From the NCBI RefSeq assembly GCF_023823685.1, contig NZ_JAMXBF010000003.1, forward strand, positions 434,001 to 498,000: 64,000 bases of DNA, written 5' to 3'. Numbering within the stretch: position 1 is the first letter of the stretch; each line of letters starts with the position of its first letter. Both the position numbers and the translations under genes were made by a program. Positions 8,093 through 15,986 of the stretch are shown here, piece after piece. The notes below the pieces were generated by a model. The model saw only the letters and a list, made by a program, of their open reading frames with translations. It did no database searches and had not been told where the DNA came from. The stretch is from Pseudomonas subflava (GTDB lineage Bacteria > Pseudomonadota > Gammaproteobacteria > Pseudomonadales > Pseudomonadaceae).

Positions 8093-10050
8093 CACCCCGC
8101 GCCGTGCGCTGGCTGGCCACGCTTCTGCTGCTGGTCGGCGTGAGCGCCCAGGCCAACCTGCGCCTGGTCCTCGATCCCGAGGGCCTGTCCGGCACGGAGC
8201 GCCGCGCCAGCCAGTCCTTGCTCGAGCAGGCCGCAGCGGCTCTGCCGCCGAGCTTCGTTCAGCGTCTGGACCGCGAGGTCTCGGTGCGCTGGTCGGACGA
8301 TTTGCCGGCCGAGGTCTACGGCCGCACCACCCGCCTCGATGCCCTCGTGCTCAACGCCGCGCTGCTGCCGCGCCTGATCGATCCGCAACAGGCCGAGGCG
8401 CCCAGCGGGCGCACCCATGGCAGCCTGCAACGCGAGCTGCTGGCCACGGTGCTGCACGAGCTCACCCACCTCTACGACCGTGCCCAGCTCTGGCCGCAAG
8501 AGCAGCGCCAGTTGCAGTGGCGCTGTCGGCAGGCGCAGCAGGTCAGCGGGCCGGTCGGCCAGCGCGGCGAATGTCGGGGCCAGGACGCCCGTCGCTTCAG
8601 CCTCAGCGACGACCCGCGCCTGCTCGATCTGGCGGGATGGCAGCAGCTGGTCGGCCGCCGCGGTGCCCGCGAGCAGGACAACGGCCAGGTGGCGCGCACG
8701 CCAGACCACTACGAGCTGAGCAACTCCCGCGAGTTCGTCGCGGTGAACATGGAGTACTTTCTGCTCGACCCCACCTACGCCTGCCGGCGCCCGGCGCTGC
8801 AGCACTACCTGCGCGGGCATTTCGCCTGGCAGCCGGCGCAACAGGCCGAGTGCGCCGAGCGCGTTCCCTATCTCAACGCCGGGCGCGACTTCGCCCGCCA
8901 GCCCTTGGGCTGGCTCGACCCGGAGCGGGTCTACGAGGTCGACTACCTGCTCGCCGAACCCAATCAGCAATGGGCCAGCCGCTGGGGCCACAGCATGTTG
9001 CGCCTGGTGATCTGTGCCCCCGGGCGCCCGCGCGGCCCCGCCTGCCGGCTGGACCTGGATCAGCACCTGGTGCTGTCCTACCGCGCCTTCGTCGGCGACG
9101 TGCAGCTGTCGAGCTGGGACGGGCTGACCGGCGCCTACCCCTCGCGCCTGTTCATCCTGCCGCTGGCCCAGGTGATCGAGGAATACACCAAGGTCGAGCT
9201 GCGCAGCCTGGCCTCGGTGCCGCTACGCCTGTCCCGCGAGGACGTCGAGCGCCTGGTGCGGCGCTCCGCCGAGCTGCACTGGAGCTACGACGGCGACTAC
9301 TGGTTCCTCTCCAACAACTGCGCCGTGGAGACCCTCAAGCTGCTGCGCAGCGGCACGGACCGCGGCGAGCTGCAGGACCTCGACAGCATCATGCCCAACG
9401 GCCTGCTCGACCTGCTGGAAGGCCGTGGCCTGGCCGACCGCAGCGTGCTGAACGACCCGCGCGAGGCGTTGCGCCTGGGTTATCGATTCGACTCGTTCCG
9501 CGAGCGCTACCAGGCGATGTTCGAGATTCTGCGGGCGCGCCTGGCGGTGCCGCAGCAGACGGTCGAGGACTGGCTGGCCCAGCCCGCCGCCGAGCGCCGC
9601 GGCTGGTTCGAGCGCGCCGACCTGCGCGCCAGCGCCGCGCTGCTGCTGCTCGAGCAGGCCGCGCTGCGGCGCCAGCTGCTGCTCGCCCAGGAGCAGCTCA
9701 AGCAACGCTACCTCGGCGCCCGCGACGACCCGCAGGATCGCCGCTTCACCGACGCCGACGCCACCCTGCGCGAGATCCTCGACAACAGCGGTTTTCTCAG
9801 TCGCCCGGCCGAGCTGCTGGATGCCGGCTACGGCCTGCCGCAACCCGGCGAGTGGCAGCAACTGGAGGCGGCCAGTAGCGAGCGCCAGCTGAAACTGCGC
9901 CAGCTCAACGACTCGCTGGACAAGGAAGTGCGGCGCCTGCTGGAGCCGGATCTGGTGGCCGAGATCGAGGCCGGCGAGGCCAATCTGGCCAGCCTGGGCG
10001 CCCACTTGCGCGAACTGCACAAGGCCGGTGGCGGCCTGGTACTGCCCTAG
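8089..10050 (+). CDS. DUF4105 protein with an N-terminal HExxH metalloprotease-like motif
   Basis: A protein of 653 residues starting at GTG 8089, with a signal peptide (WLATLLLLVGVSAQA). Near residue 124 the segment LATVLHELTHLYDRAQ contains HELTH, the HExxH zinc motif, with a possible third ligand in NSREFVAVNMEYF about 90 residues later. The DUF4105 region follows from about residue 280 (YEVDYLLAEPNQQWASRWGH, then SNNCAVETLKLL). The C-terminus is rich in charged, probably helical sequence. It is an exported protein of unknown function; peptidase activity is a prediction from the motif only. It is coupled to the upstream DUF2388 gene. Confidence 0.8.
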   Translation: MTPRAVRWLATLLLLVGVSAQANLRLVLDPEGLSGTERRASQSLLEQAAAALPPSFVQRLDREVSVRWSDDLPAEVYGRTTRLDALVLNAALLPRLIDPQQAEAPSGRTHGSLQRELLATVLHELTHLYDRAQLWPQEQRQLQWRCRQAQQVSGPVGQRGECRGQDARRFSLSDDPRLLDLAGWQQLVGRRGAREQDNGQVARTPDHYELSNSREFVAVNMEYFLLDPTYACRRPALQHYLRGHFAWQPAQQAECAERVPYLNAGRDFARQPLGWLDPERVYEVDYLLAEPNQQWASRWGHSMLRLVICAPGRPRGPACRLDLDQHLVLSYRAFVGDVQLSSWDGLTGAYPSRLFILPLAQVIEEYTKVELRSLASVPLRLSREDVERLVRRSAELHWSYDGDYWFLSNNCAVETLKLLRSGTDRGELQDLDSIMPNGLLDLLEGRGLADRSVLNDPREALRLGYRFDSFRERYQAMFEILRARLAVPQQTVEDWLAQPAAERRGWFERADLRASAALLLLEQAALRRQLLLAQEQLKQRYLGARDDPQDRRFTDADATLREILDNSGFLSRPAELLDAGYGLPQPGEWQQLEAASSERQLKLRQLNDSLDKEVRRLLEPDLVAEIEAGEANLASLGAHLRELHKAGGGLVLP

Positions 10051-10084
10051 GCGGGCGAGGCAGGGCGCACCCACGGAGCGAGCG

Positions 10085-10486
10085 CTAGAGCCGCTCTTCG
10101 GCTTCTTCCGGCAGGTTTTCGTCGAGATGCAGCCAGGGCAGCCGGCTGCCGACCCAGATGTGCCGGTCGGCCGGCGCCCGCTCGGGGTGGTCGAGGCTTG
10201 CCACCGTGAGATCGAGCGTCTCCGGGCTGTGGGTGGTGAACAGACTCAGATGACAGCCGCAATGGGCGCAGAAATAACGGGTGCAGCTGGCGGACGAGGC
10301 GTAGGCGGCGGCGCTGCCCCGGGTCCAGCGGAAGCTGGCCATCGGCAGGGTCAGCCAGGTGGTGACGATGCCACCGGTGGTGCGCCGGCAGATCGAACAA
10401 TGGCAGTGGGCGATGTCCTGCAGCGGCGCCTCGAAGGCGTAGCGCAGCCGGCCGCAATGGCAGCCGCCGGTGTGGGTCTCGGTCAT
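10085..10486 (-). CDS. GFA / CENP-V family zinc-binding protein
   Basis: A protein of 133 residues with the cysteine pattern of the glutathione-dependent formaldehyde-activating enzyme (GFA) superfamily: GGCHCGRLRYAF, then AHCHCSICRRTTGG, and CAHCGCHLS. These cysteines bind two zinc ions in Gfa. The family name overstates what is known, since most bacterial members are uncharacterised. It is convergent with the DUF4105 gene (34 bp gap) and divergent from the AEC transporter gene. A GAG/GGAG-type ribosome site lies a few bases before the ATG. Confidence 0.85.
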   Translation of the reverse strand: MTETHTGGCHCGRLRYAFEAPLQDIAHCHCSICRRTTGGIVTTWLTLPMASFRWTRGSAAAYASSASCTRYFCAHCGCHLSLFTTHSPETLDLTVASLDHPERAPADRHIWVGSRLPWLHLDENLPEEAEERL

Positions 10487-10575
10487 GGCGAGCTCCTGGG
10501 GGGCGAGCGTCCCACCCTAGCGCTCATCCGCGTATTTGCCCATCATGGCCGGCGTTTCCTTTCACGGATGCCGTC

Positions 10576-11484
10576 GTGACCGTTCTTCTGCAATCGCTCT
10601 GGCCCCTGTTCGCGCTGATCGTCGGCGGTTACTTCCTGCGCCGTCACGACTTCCCCGGCGAGGCCTTCTGGCCGGCCGCCGAGCGGCTCAATTACTTCAT
10701 CCTGTTCCCGGCCCTGCTGTTCAGCAGCCTGGCCACCGCGCCGCTGGACAACCCGGCGCTGCCGCGCCTGGCCCTGGCGGTGCTGCTCGGCCTCGGCGGC
10801 GCCTGGCTGGCGCTGCTGCTGGTGCGTCGCGTGCGCGGCTGGCCCGCGGGACGTTTCGGCGCGTTTACCCAGGGCATCCTGCGCTTCAATACCTACCTCG
10901 GCCTGGCCGCGATCGGCAGCCTGCACGGTCAGCCCGGCCTGGTGCTGGCCGCGCTGCTGCTGGCGCTGATGGTGCCCTCGGTCAACGTGCTGTCGGTGTG
11001 GTCGCTCAGCGCCGACCGCCAGGTGAGCGCCGCCGGCCTGCTCCTGCCGATCCTGAAGAACCCGCTGATCCTCGCCTGCCTGGCCGGCATCGCGTTCAAC
11101 CTGACAGGCCTCGGTCTGCCCGGCGGCAGCGATCGCCTGCTCGGCCTGCTGGCGACCGCCAGCCTGCCGCTGGGCCTGCTCTGCGTCGGCGCGGCGCTGC
11201 GCCCGCAGGAGCTGCGTGGCGAGCACGGTGCGCTGGTCTGGAACTGCGCCCTGCGCCTGCTGGCCATGCCGGCGCTGGCGCTGCTGGTGGCGCGCGTGCT
11301 GCAACTGCCACCGCTGGAGAGTTCGGTACTGGTGCTGTTCTTCGCCCTGCCCACCGCGCCCACCGCCTATGTGCTGACCCGCCAGCTCGGCGGCGACGGC
11401 CAGTTGATGGCCGGCATCATCACCCTGCAGACCCTGCTGTCCGCCATCAGCCTGCCGCTGGTGCTGACCCTCCTCGCGGCGTGA
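10576..11484 (+). CDS. AEC (auxin efflux carrier) family transporter
   Basis: A protein of 302 residues starting at GTG 10576, with about ten hydrophobic segments in two repeats. The N-terminus (LFALIVGGYFLRRHDF, LNYFILFPALLFSSLA) and the C-terminal ALPTAPTAYVLTRQLGGDG motif are typical of the AEC/malonate-efflux family (TC 2.A.69). Members carry dicarboxylates, malonate or other small organic anions across the inner membrane; the substrate here is not predictable. The gene appears to be a single transcription unit with a weak hairpin 54 bp after its stop. Confidence 0.8.
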   Translation: MTVLLQSLWPLFALIVGGYFLRRHDFPGEAFWPAAERLNYFILFPALLFSSLATAPLDNPALPRLALAVLLGLGGAWLALLLVRRVRGWPAGRFGAFTQGILRFNTYLGLAAIGSLHGQPGLVLAALLLALMVPSVNVLSVWSLSADRQVSAAGLLLPILKNPLILACLAGIAFNLTGLGLPGGSDRLLGLLATASLPLGLLCVGAALRPQELRGEHGALVWNCALRLLAMPALALLVARVLQLPPLESSVLVLFFALPTAPTAYVLTRQLGGDGQLMAGIITLQTLLSAISLPLVLTLLAA

Positions 11485-11537
11485 ACGGTCACGCGTCGAA
11501 AGCCCGCTGAAAGCTTGAGCCCCTAGCATCCGTCGAC

Positions 11538-11559
11538 CGCCGGCCCCGGACCGGCGTTT
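11538..11559 (+). terminator. Weak hairpin after the AEC transporter gene
   Basis: CGCCGG and CCGGCG arms (6 bp) around a 7-base loop, followed by TTTC. The short T-tract makes termination efficiency doubtful. It lies between the AEC and CitMHS genes and would separate their transcripts. Confidence 0.35.
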
Positions 11560-11655
11560 CGACAACAACAAGATGGGCGCAAGCCATGCCCCGCCACCGC
11601 CTGCTTCGCCCGCGAAGTGAATGCGCGAGGCAGCGCGCCCGTCCGGAGATAGCTC

Positions 11656-12960
11656 ATGCTGACCTTCCTCGGCTTCGCCATGGTCATGACCTTCATGTAC
11701 CTGATCATGACCAAGCGCCTGTCCGCCCTGATCGCCCTGATCATCGTCCCCATTGCCTTCGCCCTGATCGGTGGCTTCGCCGCCGGCATCGGCCCGATGA
11801 TGCTCGAGGGCATCGGCAAGCTCGCCCCGACCGGGGTGATGCTGATGTTCGCCATCCTCTACTTCGCCCTGATGATCGACTCCGGCCTGTTCGACCCGGC
11901 CGTGCGCGCCATCCTGCGCATGGTCAAGGGCGACCCGCTGAAGGTGTCCATGGGCACCGCCGCGCTGGCGCTGATCGTCTCCCTCGACGGCGACGGCGCC
12001 ACCACCTACATGATCTGCGTCGCCGCCATGCTGCCGCTGTACAGCCGCCTGGGCATGAGCCCGCTGATCATGGCCGGGCTGATCATCCTCGCCGGCGGCA
12101 TCATGAACATGACCCCCTGGGGCGGCCCCACCGCGCGCGCCGCCAGCGCCCTGCACGTCGACCCGTCGGACATCTTCGTGCCGATGATCCCGGCCATGGC
12201 CATCGGCTGCATCGCCCTGTTCGGCATCGCCTGGGTATGCGGCAAGCGCGAGCGCGCCCGCCTCGGTGTGCTGCAGCTGCCGGACGACCACGAGAGCCAC
12301 GCCGAGATCAGTGTCTCCCAGTACCCGGAGGCGCGCCGGCCCAAGCTGCTGTGGATCAACGGCGCACTGACCGCCGCGCTGATGGCCACCCTGATCGCCG
12401 GCCTGCTGCCGTTGCCGGTACTGTTCATGATCGCCTTCAGCATCGCCATGATCATCAACTACCCCTGCCTGCAGCAGCAGAAGGAGCGCATCGCCGCCCA
12501 TGCCGGCAACGTGCTGGCGGTGGTCGGGCTGATCTTCGCCGCCGGCATCTTCACCGGCATCCTCAGCGGCACCGGCATGGTCGAGGCCATGTCCAAGAGC
12601 CTGCTGGCGGTGATCCCGGAGGCGCTGGGCCCGTACCTGGCGGTCATCACCGCGCTGGTGAGCATGCCCTTCACCTTCTTCATGTCCAACGATGCCTTCT
12701 ACTATGGCGTGCTGCCGGTACTGGCCGAGGCCGCCAGTCACTACGGCATCAGCCCGGTGGAGATGGCCCGCGCGTCGATCGTCGGCCAGCCGGTGCACCT
12801 GCTCAGCCCGCTGGTACCCTCGACCTACCTGCTGGTCGGCCTGGCCAAGATCGAGTTCGGCGACCACCAGCGCTTCACCCTGAAGTGGGCGGTGCTGATC
12901 TGCCTGGCCATCATGGCGGCGGCGTTGTTGTTCGGCGTGTTCCCGCTGTTCGGCGCCTGA
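11656..12960 (+). CDS. CitMHS family citrate-metal/H+ symporter
   Basis: A protein of 434 residues with about twelve transmembrane segments. It matches the CitMHS family (TC 2.A.11) through SLDGDGATTYMICVAAMLPL and NMTPWGGPTARAASAL in the first half and SNDAFYYGVLPVLAE in the second. Characterised members take up citrate complexed with Mg2+ or Ca2+ with protons; which metal complex is used here cannot be told. A GGAG ribosome site lies 7 bases before the ATG. No two-component or other regulator for citrate lies next to it. Confidence 0.85.
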   Translation: MLTFLGFAMVMTFMYLIMTKRLSALIALIIVPIAFALIGGFAAGIGPMMLEGIGKLAPTGVMLMFAILYFALMIDSGLFDPAVRAILRMVKGDPLKVSMGTAALALIVSLDGDGATTYMICVAAMLPLYSRLGMSPLIMAGLIILAGGIMNMTPWGGPTARAASALHVDPSDIFVPMIPAMAIGCIALFGIAWVCGKRERARLGVLQLPDDHESHAEISVSQYPEARRPKLLWINGALTAALMATLIAGLLPLPVLFMIAFSIAMIINYPCLQQQKERIAAHAGNVLAVVGLIFAAGIFTGILSGTGMVEAMSKSLLAVIPEALGPYLAVITALVSMPFTFFMSNDAFYYGVLPVLAEAASHYGISPVEMARASIVGQPVHLLSPLVPSTYLLVGLAKIEFGDHQRFTLKWAVLICLAIMAAALLFGVFPLFGA

Positions 12961-13050
12961 TGGCGCCGACGACAGAATTTTCACGCAAAGCCGGATAGAA
13001 TCGCGCCGCCCCGCGTGGCCCTACGCATACCCCGTACAAAGGAACTCATA

Positions 13051-13812
13051 ATGGAATGGCTGACCAACCCGGAGATCTGGGTTGCTTTCCTGACACTGAC
13101 CGCCCTGGAAATCGTCCTCGGCATCGACAACATCATCATGATCGCCATCCTGGTCGCGCGCATGCCGCCGCACATGCAGGCACGCACCCGCCTGTTCGGC
13201 CTGGCGCTGGCGATGATCACGCGCATCGCCCTGCTGCTGTCGATCACCTGGATCATGCGCCTGACCACCGACCTGTTCGAGCTGTTCGGCCAGGGCATCT
13301 CCGGGCGTGACCTGATCCTGTTCTTCGGCGGCCTGTTCCTGCTGTGGAAGAGCACCACCGAGATGTACCACAGCCTGGAAGGCGAGGACGAAACCGAGCA
13401 GACGCCGGGCAACACCGCCGCGCGCAACTTCATCGGCACCATCATCCAGATCGCCATCATCGACATCGTATTCAGCCTGGACTCGGTGATCACCGCCGTC
13501 GGCATGGTCTCCCACGTGCCGGTCATGGTCGCCGCGATCATCGTCGCCGTGCTGGTGATGATGCTGGCCGCCGGCACCATCAGCGACTTCATCGACAAGC
13601 ACCCGTCGCTGAAGATGCTGGCCCTGGCCTTCCTGGTCGTGGTCGGCACCGTGCTGATCGCCGAAGCCTTCGAAGTCCACGTGCCGAAGGGCTACGTCTA
13701 CTTCGCCATGGCCTTCTCGCTGGGCGTCGAAGCGCTGAACATCCGCATGCGCGTGCTCAAGGGTCGCAAGGAAGACCCGGTGAAACTGCGCAAGGACATG
13801 CCGGGCGAGTAA
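13051..13812 (+). CDS. TerC family integral membrane protein
   Basis: A protein of 253 residues with about seven transmembrane segments. The N-terminus (TALEIVLGIDNIIMIAILVA) and a second copy of the acidic helix (IIDIVFSLDSVITAVGMV) are the two conserved features of the TerC/YjbE superfamily, which is linked to metal export and to tellurite resistance in some operons. ATG 13051 is selected because AAAGGA lies directly upstream. The gene is monocistronic, with a strong terminator 22 bp after the stop. Substrate unknown; Mn2+ export is known for some relatives. Confidence 0.85.
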   Translation: MEWLTNPEIWVAFLTLTALEIVLGIDNIIMIAILVARMPPHMQARTRLFGLALAMITRIALLLSITWIMRLTTDLFELFGQGISGRDLILFFGGLFLLWKSTTEMYHSLEGEDETEQTPGNTAARNFIGTIIQIAIIDIVFSLDSVITAVGMVSHVPVMVAAIIVAVLVMMLAAGTISDFIDKHPSLKMLALAFLVVVGTVLIAEAFEVHVPKGYVYFAMAFSLGVEALNIRMRVLKGRKEDPVKLRKDMPGE

Positions 13813-13834
13813 GCCCGAGAGCGCAAGATAGAAG

Positions 13835-13861
13835 AACGGGGCCGAATGGCCCCGTTTTTTA
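13835..13861 (+). terminator. Intrinsic terminator of the TerC gene
   Basis: A perfect 9-bp stem (AACGGGGCC / GGCCCCGTT) with a GAAT loop, ending in a run of T. It lies between the convergent TerC and recD genes and could also slow the leftward recD transcript, although the T-tract favours the rightward direction. Confidence 0.85.
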
Positions 13862-13868
13862 TTGCCGC

Positions 13869-15701
13869 TCAGAACAGATTCATCTGGCCCGCAGGCGCCT
13901 CGATCGACGGCGTGATCGCTGGCGGCTCGACCGGAGTGACACCCAGTCGCTCCGCCAGCCCCGCCGCCCGCTCGGCCTTGGTATTCACCGCCTCGGCGAG
14001 GCGCGCCGGCAGGCCCCAGATTTCCACTTTGTGTTTGGCGCGGGTGATGCCGGTATAAAGCAGCGCGCGGGTCAGCAGCGGGCTGGGACTTTCCGGCAGG
14101 GCCAGCAGGACCTCGGCGAACTCCGAGCCCTGGCTCTTGTGCACGGTCATGGCGAAGGCGCTGTCGTGGCTGGGCAGGCGCGCCGGGGCGAAGGCACGGA
14201 AGCCGTCTTCGCCCTCGAAGAAGACGCGCAGGCCGTACTCCGAAGCGAGGCACAGGCCGATGTCGCCGTTGAACAGGCCGAGGGCGTAGTCGTTCTGCCG
14301 CACCATCACCGCACGGCCGGGGTACCAGCGTTCGCGCTCGGCCAGCGAGTAGCGGCGTTTGATCCGGGATTCCAGGGCCTCGTTGAGACCGCTCACGCCC
14401 CAGGGGCCCTCGCGCTGGGCGGTGAGGGCACGGAAGGCGTTGAAGGCGGCGAAGGCCTCGGCTGGCTCACCGCGGCGCGCGGCCTTGAGATAGGGTGCAT
14501 AGCCCTGCTCCAGGCGCTCCAGCAGCGCGCTCTGGACCGGATCGGCCTGCCAGGCCAGGTCCGCACGATCTTCCCTGAGCAGGTTGAGGGTGCCGGCGGC
14601 ATCGCCCGTGTTGATCCGACGCGCCAGTTCGCCGATGCCGCTGTCGCCGGCGAAACGGTGGCTGTGGGTGAGCAGCACCACGGCGTCGCCGAGGGCCGAA
14701 CGCGGCGCCTCGACCGGGACCGTCTGGCCGGTGATGCGCTGCAGCTCGGCGGCGGCATCGGCGTCGAAGCCGCGCCCCTCGCACAGCTCGGCGAACACCG
14801 CGCCGGCCTCGACCGCCGCCAACTGGTCCTTGTCGCCGAGCAGGATCAGCCGCGCCTGCGGCGGCAAGGCGTCGACCAGCTTGGCCATCAGCGCCAGGTC
14901 GACCATCGACGCCTCGTCCACCACCAGCACGTCCAGCGCCAGCGGCCGCGCCGCGTCGTGGCGCACCGCCGGGCTGTCGCCACGGCTGCCGAGCAGGCGG
15001 TGCAGGGTGCGCGCCTCTTCCGGCAACAGCGCCTTGAGTTCATCGGCCAGCGGCAGGTCGGCCTTGGCATTGCGGATCGCCTCGGCCATGCGTGCCGCCG
15101 CCTTGCCGGTCGGGGCGGCCAGGCCGATGGCCAGGCGCTCGCCGCCGGGCTGTTCCAAAAGAGCCGCCAGCAGGCGCACCACGGTGGTGGTCTTGCCGGT
15201 GCCGGGACCGCCGGAGATCACCGCCAGCCGCCGGCGTACCGCCTGGGCCGCAGCGAGGCGCTGCCAGTCCGGTTGCTGCTGGTTGAAGGCGAACAGGCGC
15301 GTCAGGCTCTCGCACAGCAGCATCTCGTCCACCACGGGCCGCTCGGCGGAAAGCGCCAGCAGGCGCTCGGCCAGGCGCTGTTCATAGGCCTGGTAGCGCG
15401 CCAGGTACAGGCGCTCGCCCTCGAGGGTCAGCGGCGCGAAACGGCCGGGCGCGCCGACCAGCGTGGAGGACTCCAGCAACGCCCGTAACTCGTCCCGCGA
15501 TGGCAGGACGAAGTCGTGCTCCGCCCAGGGCCGGCGGCCGGCCACCCGCGCCAGCGGCAGGCACACATCCCCCGCCGCCAGGGCTTCGCTGCACAGCGCG
15601 GCGCAGGCCAGCACGGCGTCCGACGCCTGCGGCTCGAGGCGCTGCAAGGTGGCGAGCAGGGCGCGCTCCAGCGGGCCAAGGGGCAGGTCAGTCAACTGCA
15701 T
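13869..15701 (-). CDS. recD: Exodeoxyribonuclease V subunit RecD (SF1B helicase)
   Basis: A protein of 610 residues, the 5'-3' helicase subunit of RecBCD. Walker A is GGPGTGKTTTV, Walker B is VVDEASMVD, then TVHKSQGSEF and the C-terminal TGITRAKHKVEIWG motif VI. Length is close to E. coli RecD (608). ATG 15701 is chosen because AGGAGG lies just upstream; the frame is open for eight more codons. With RecB and RecC it forms the DNA-end-processing nuclease used in double-strand break repair and degradation of linear foreign DNA. Unlike the tight coupling seen further upstream, it is separated from recB by 285 bp filled with palindromic repeats, so it may need its own promoter. Confidence 0.93.
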   Translation of the reverse strand: MQLTDLPLGPLERALLATLQRLEPQASDAVLACAALCSEALAAGDVCLPLARVAGRRPWAEHDFVLPSRDELRALLESSTLVGAPGRFAPLTLEGERLYLARYQAYEQRLAERLLALSAERPVVDEMLLCESLTRLFAFNQQQPDWQRLAAAQAVRRRLAVISGGPGTGKTTTVVRLLAALLEQPGGERLAIGLAAPTGKAAARMAEAIRNAKADLPLADELKALLPEEARTLHRLLGSRGDSPAVRHDAARPLALDVLVVDEASMVDLALMAKLVDALPPQARLILLGDKDQLAAVEAGAVFAELCEGRGFDADAAAELQRITGQTVPVEAPRSALGDAVVLLTHSHRFAGDSGIGELARRINTGDAAGTLNLLREDRADLAWQADPVQSALLERLEQGYAPYLKAARRGEPAEAFAAFNAFRALTAQREGPWGVSGLNEALESRIKRRYSLAERERWYPGRAVMVRQNDYALGLFNGDIGLCLASEYGLRVFFEGEDGFRAFAPARLPSHDSAFAMTVHKSQGSEFAEVLLALPESPSPLLTRALLYTGITRAKHKVEIWGLPARLAEAVNTKAERAAGLAERLGVTPVEPPAITPSIEAPAGQMNLF

Positions 15702-15728
15702 CGCCAACCTCCTGCTCGTTGGCAACTC

Positions 15729-15803
15729 GTAGGGTGGACAACGGCGTAGCCTTGTCCACCGTGGCGCCCCGCGGATATTCGCTGCGCGAGATATCCGCCC
15801 TAC
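15729..15803. repeat. Intergenic palindrome, GTAGGGTGG type
   Basis: A GTAGGG...CCCTAC outer pair (15729-15734 and 15798-15803) encloses two hairpins: GGTGGACAA/TTGTCCACC (15733-15760) and GCGGATAT/ATATCCGC (15771-15798). It resembles dispersed palindromic elements in other Pseudomonas intergenic regions. The same GTAGGGTGG head occurs in each unit of the array at 36-38.5 kb. Confidence 0.75.
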
Positions 15804-15847
15804 GTTCGGTGCTCATCGGGCTCCCTCCGCAAACATAGGATCCAGAA

Positions 15848-15899
15848 GTAGCCCGGATGCAATCCGGGTAGGCCCGCCCCCGGATTGCATCCGGGCTAC
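15848..15899. repeat. Intergenic palindrome, GTAGCCCGGAT type
   Basis: A 21-bp perfectly paired stem (15848-15868 with 15879-15899) around a 10-base loop, starting GTAGCCCGGATGCAATCC. It would fold very stably in RNA or single-stranded DNA. No T-tract follows, so it is a dispersed repeat rather than a terminator. Confidence 0.8.
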
Positions 15900-15918
15900 T
15901 GCTCATCGGCTCTCCGTA

Positions 15919-15975
15919 GGGTGCGCCATGCGCACCGGCACGACGGCGCAATGCCGTGGTGCGCATGGCGCACCC
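15919..15975. repeat. Intergenic palindrome, GTAGGGTGCG type
   Basis: An 18-bp perfect stem (GGGTGCGCCATGCGCACC at 15919-15936 pairs with 15958-15975) and an inner imperfect stem. It begins 11 bp downstream of recB's stop. Together with the two other palindromes it fills the recB-recD gap. Such stems could stabilise the recB mRNA end or reduce recD expression; that is inference. Confidence 0.75.
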
Positions 15976-15986
15976 TCCATCCGGAT

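Noticed and set aside
10543..12984. A leftward open frame of 813 codons opposite the AEC and CitMHS genes
   Set aside because: Antisense of two recognised transporters; the translation is histidine- and glutamine-rich without any fold.
15848..15899. The 21-bp stem as a terminator of recB
   Set aside because: It has no T-tract, and its GTAGCCCGGAT head resembles dispersed repeats found in many intergenic regions.
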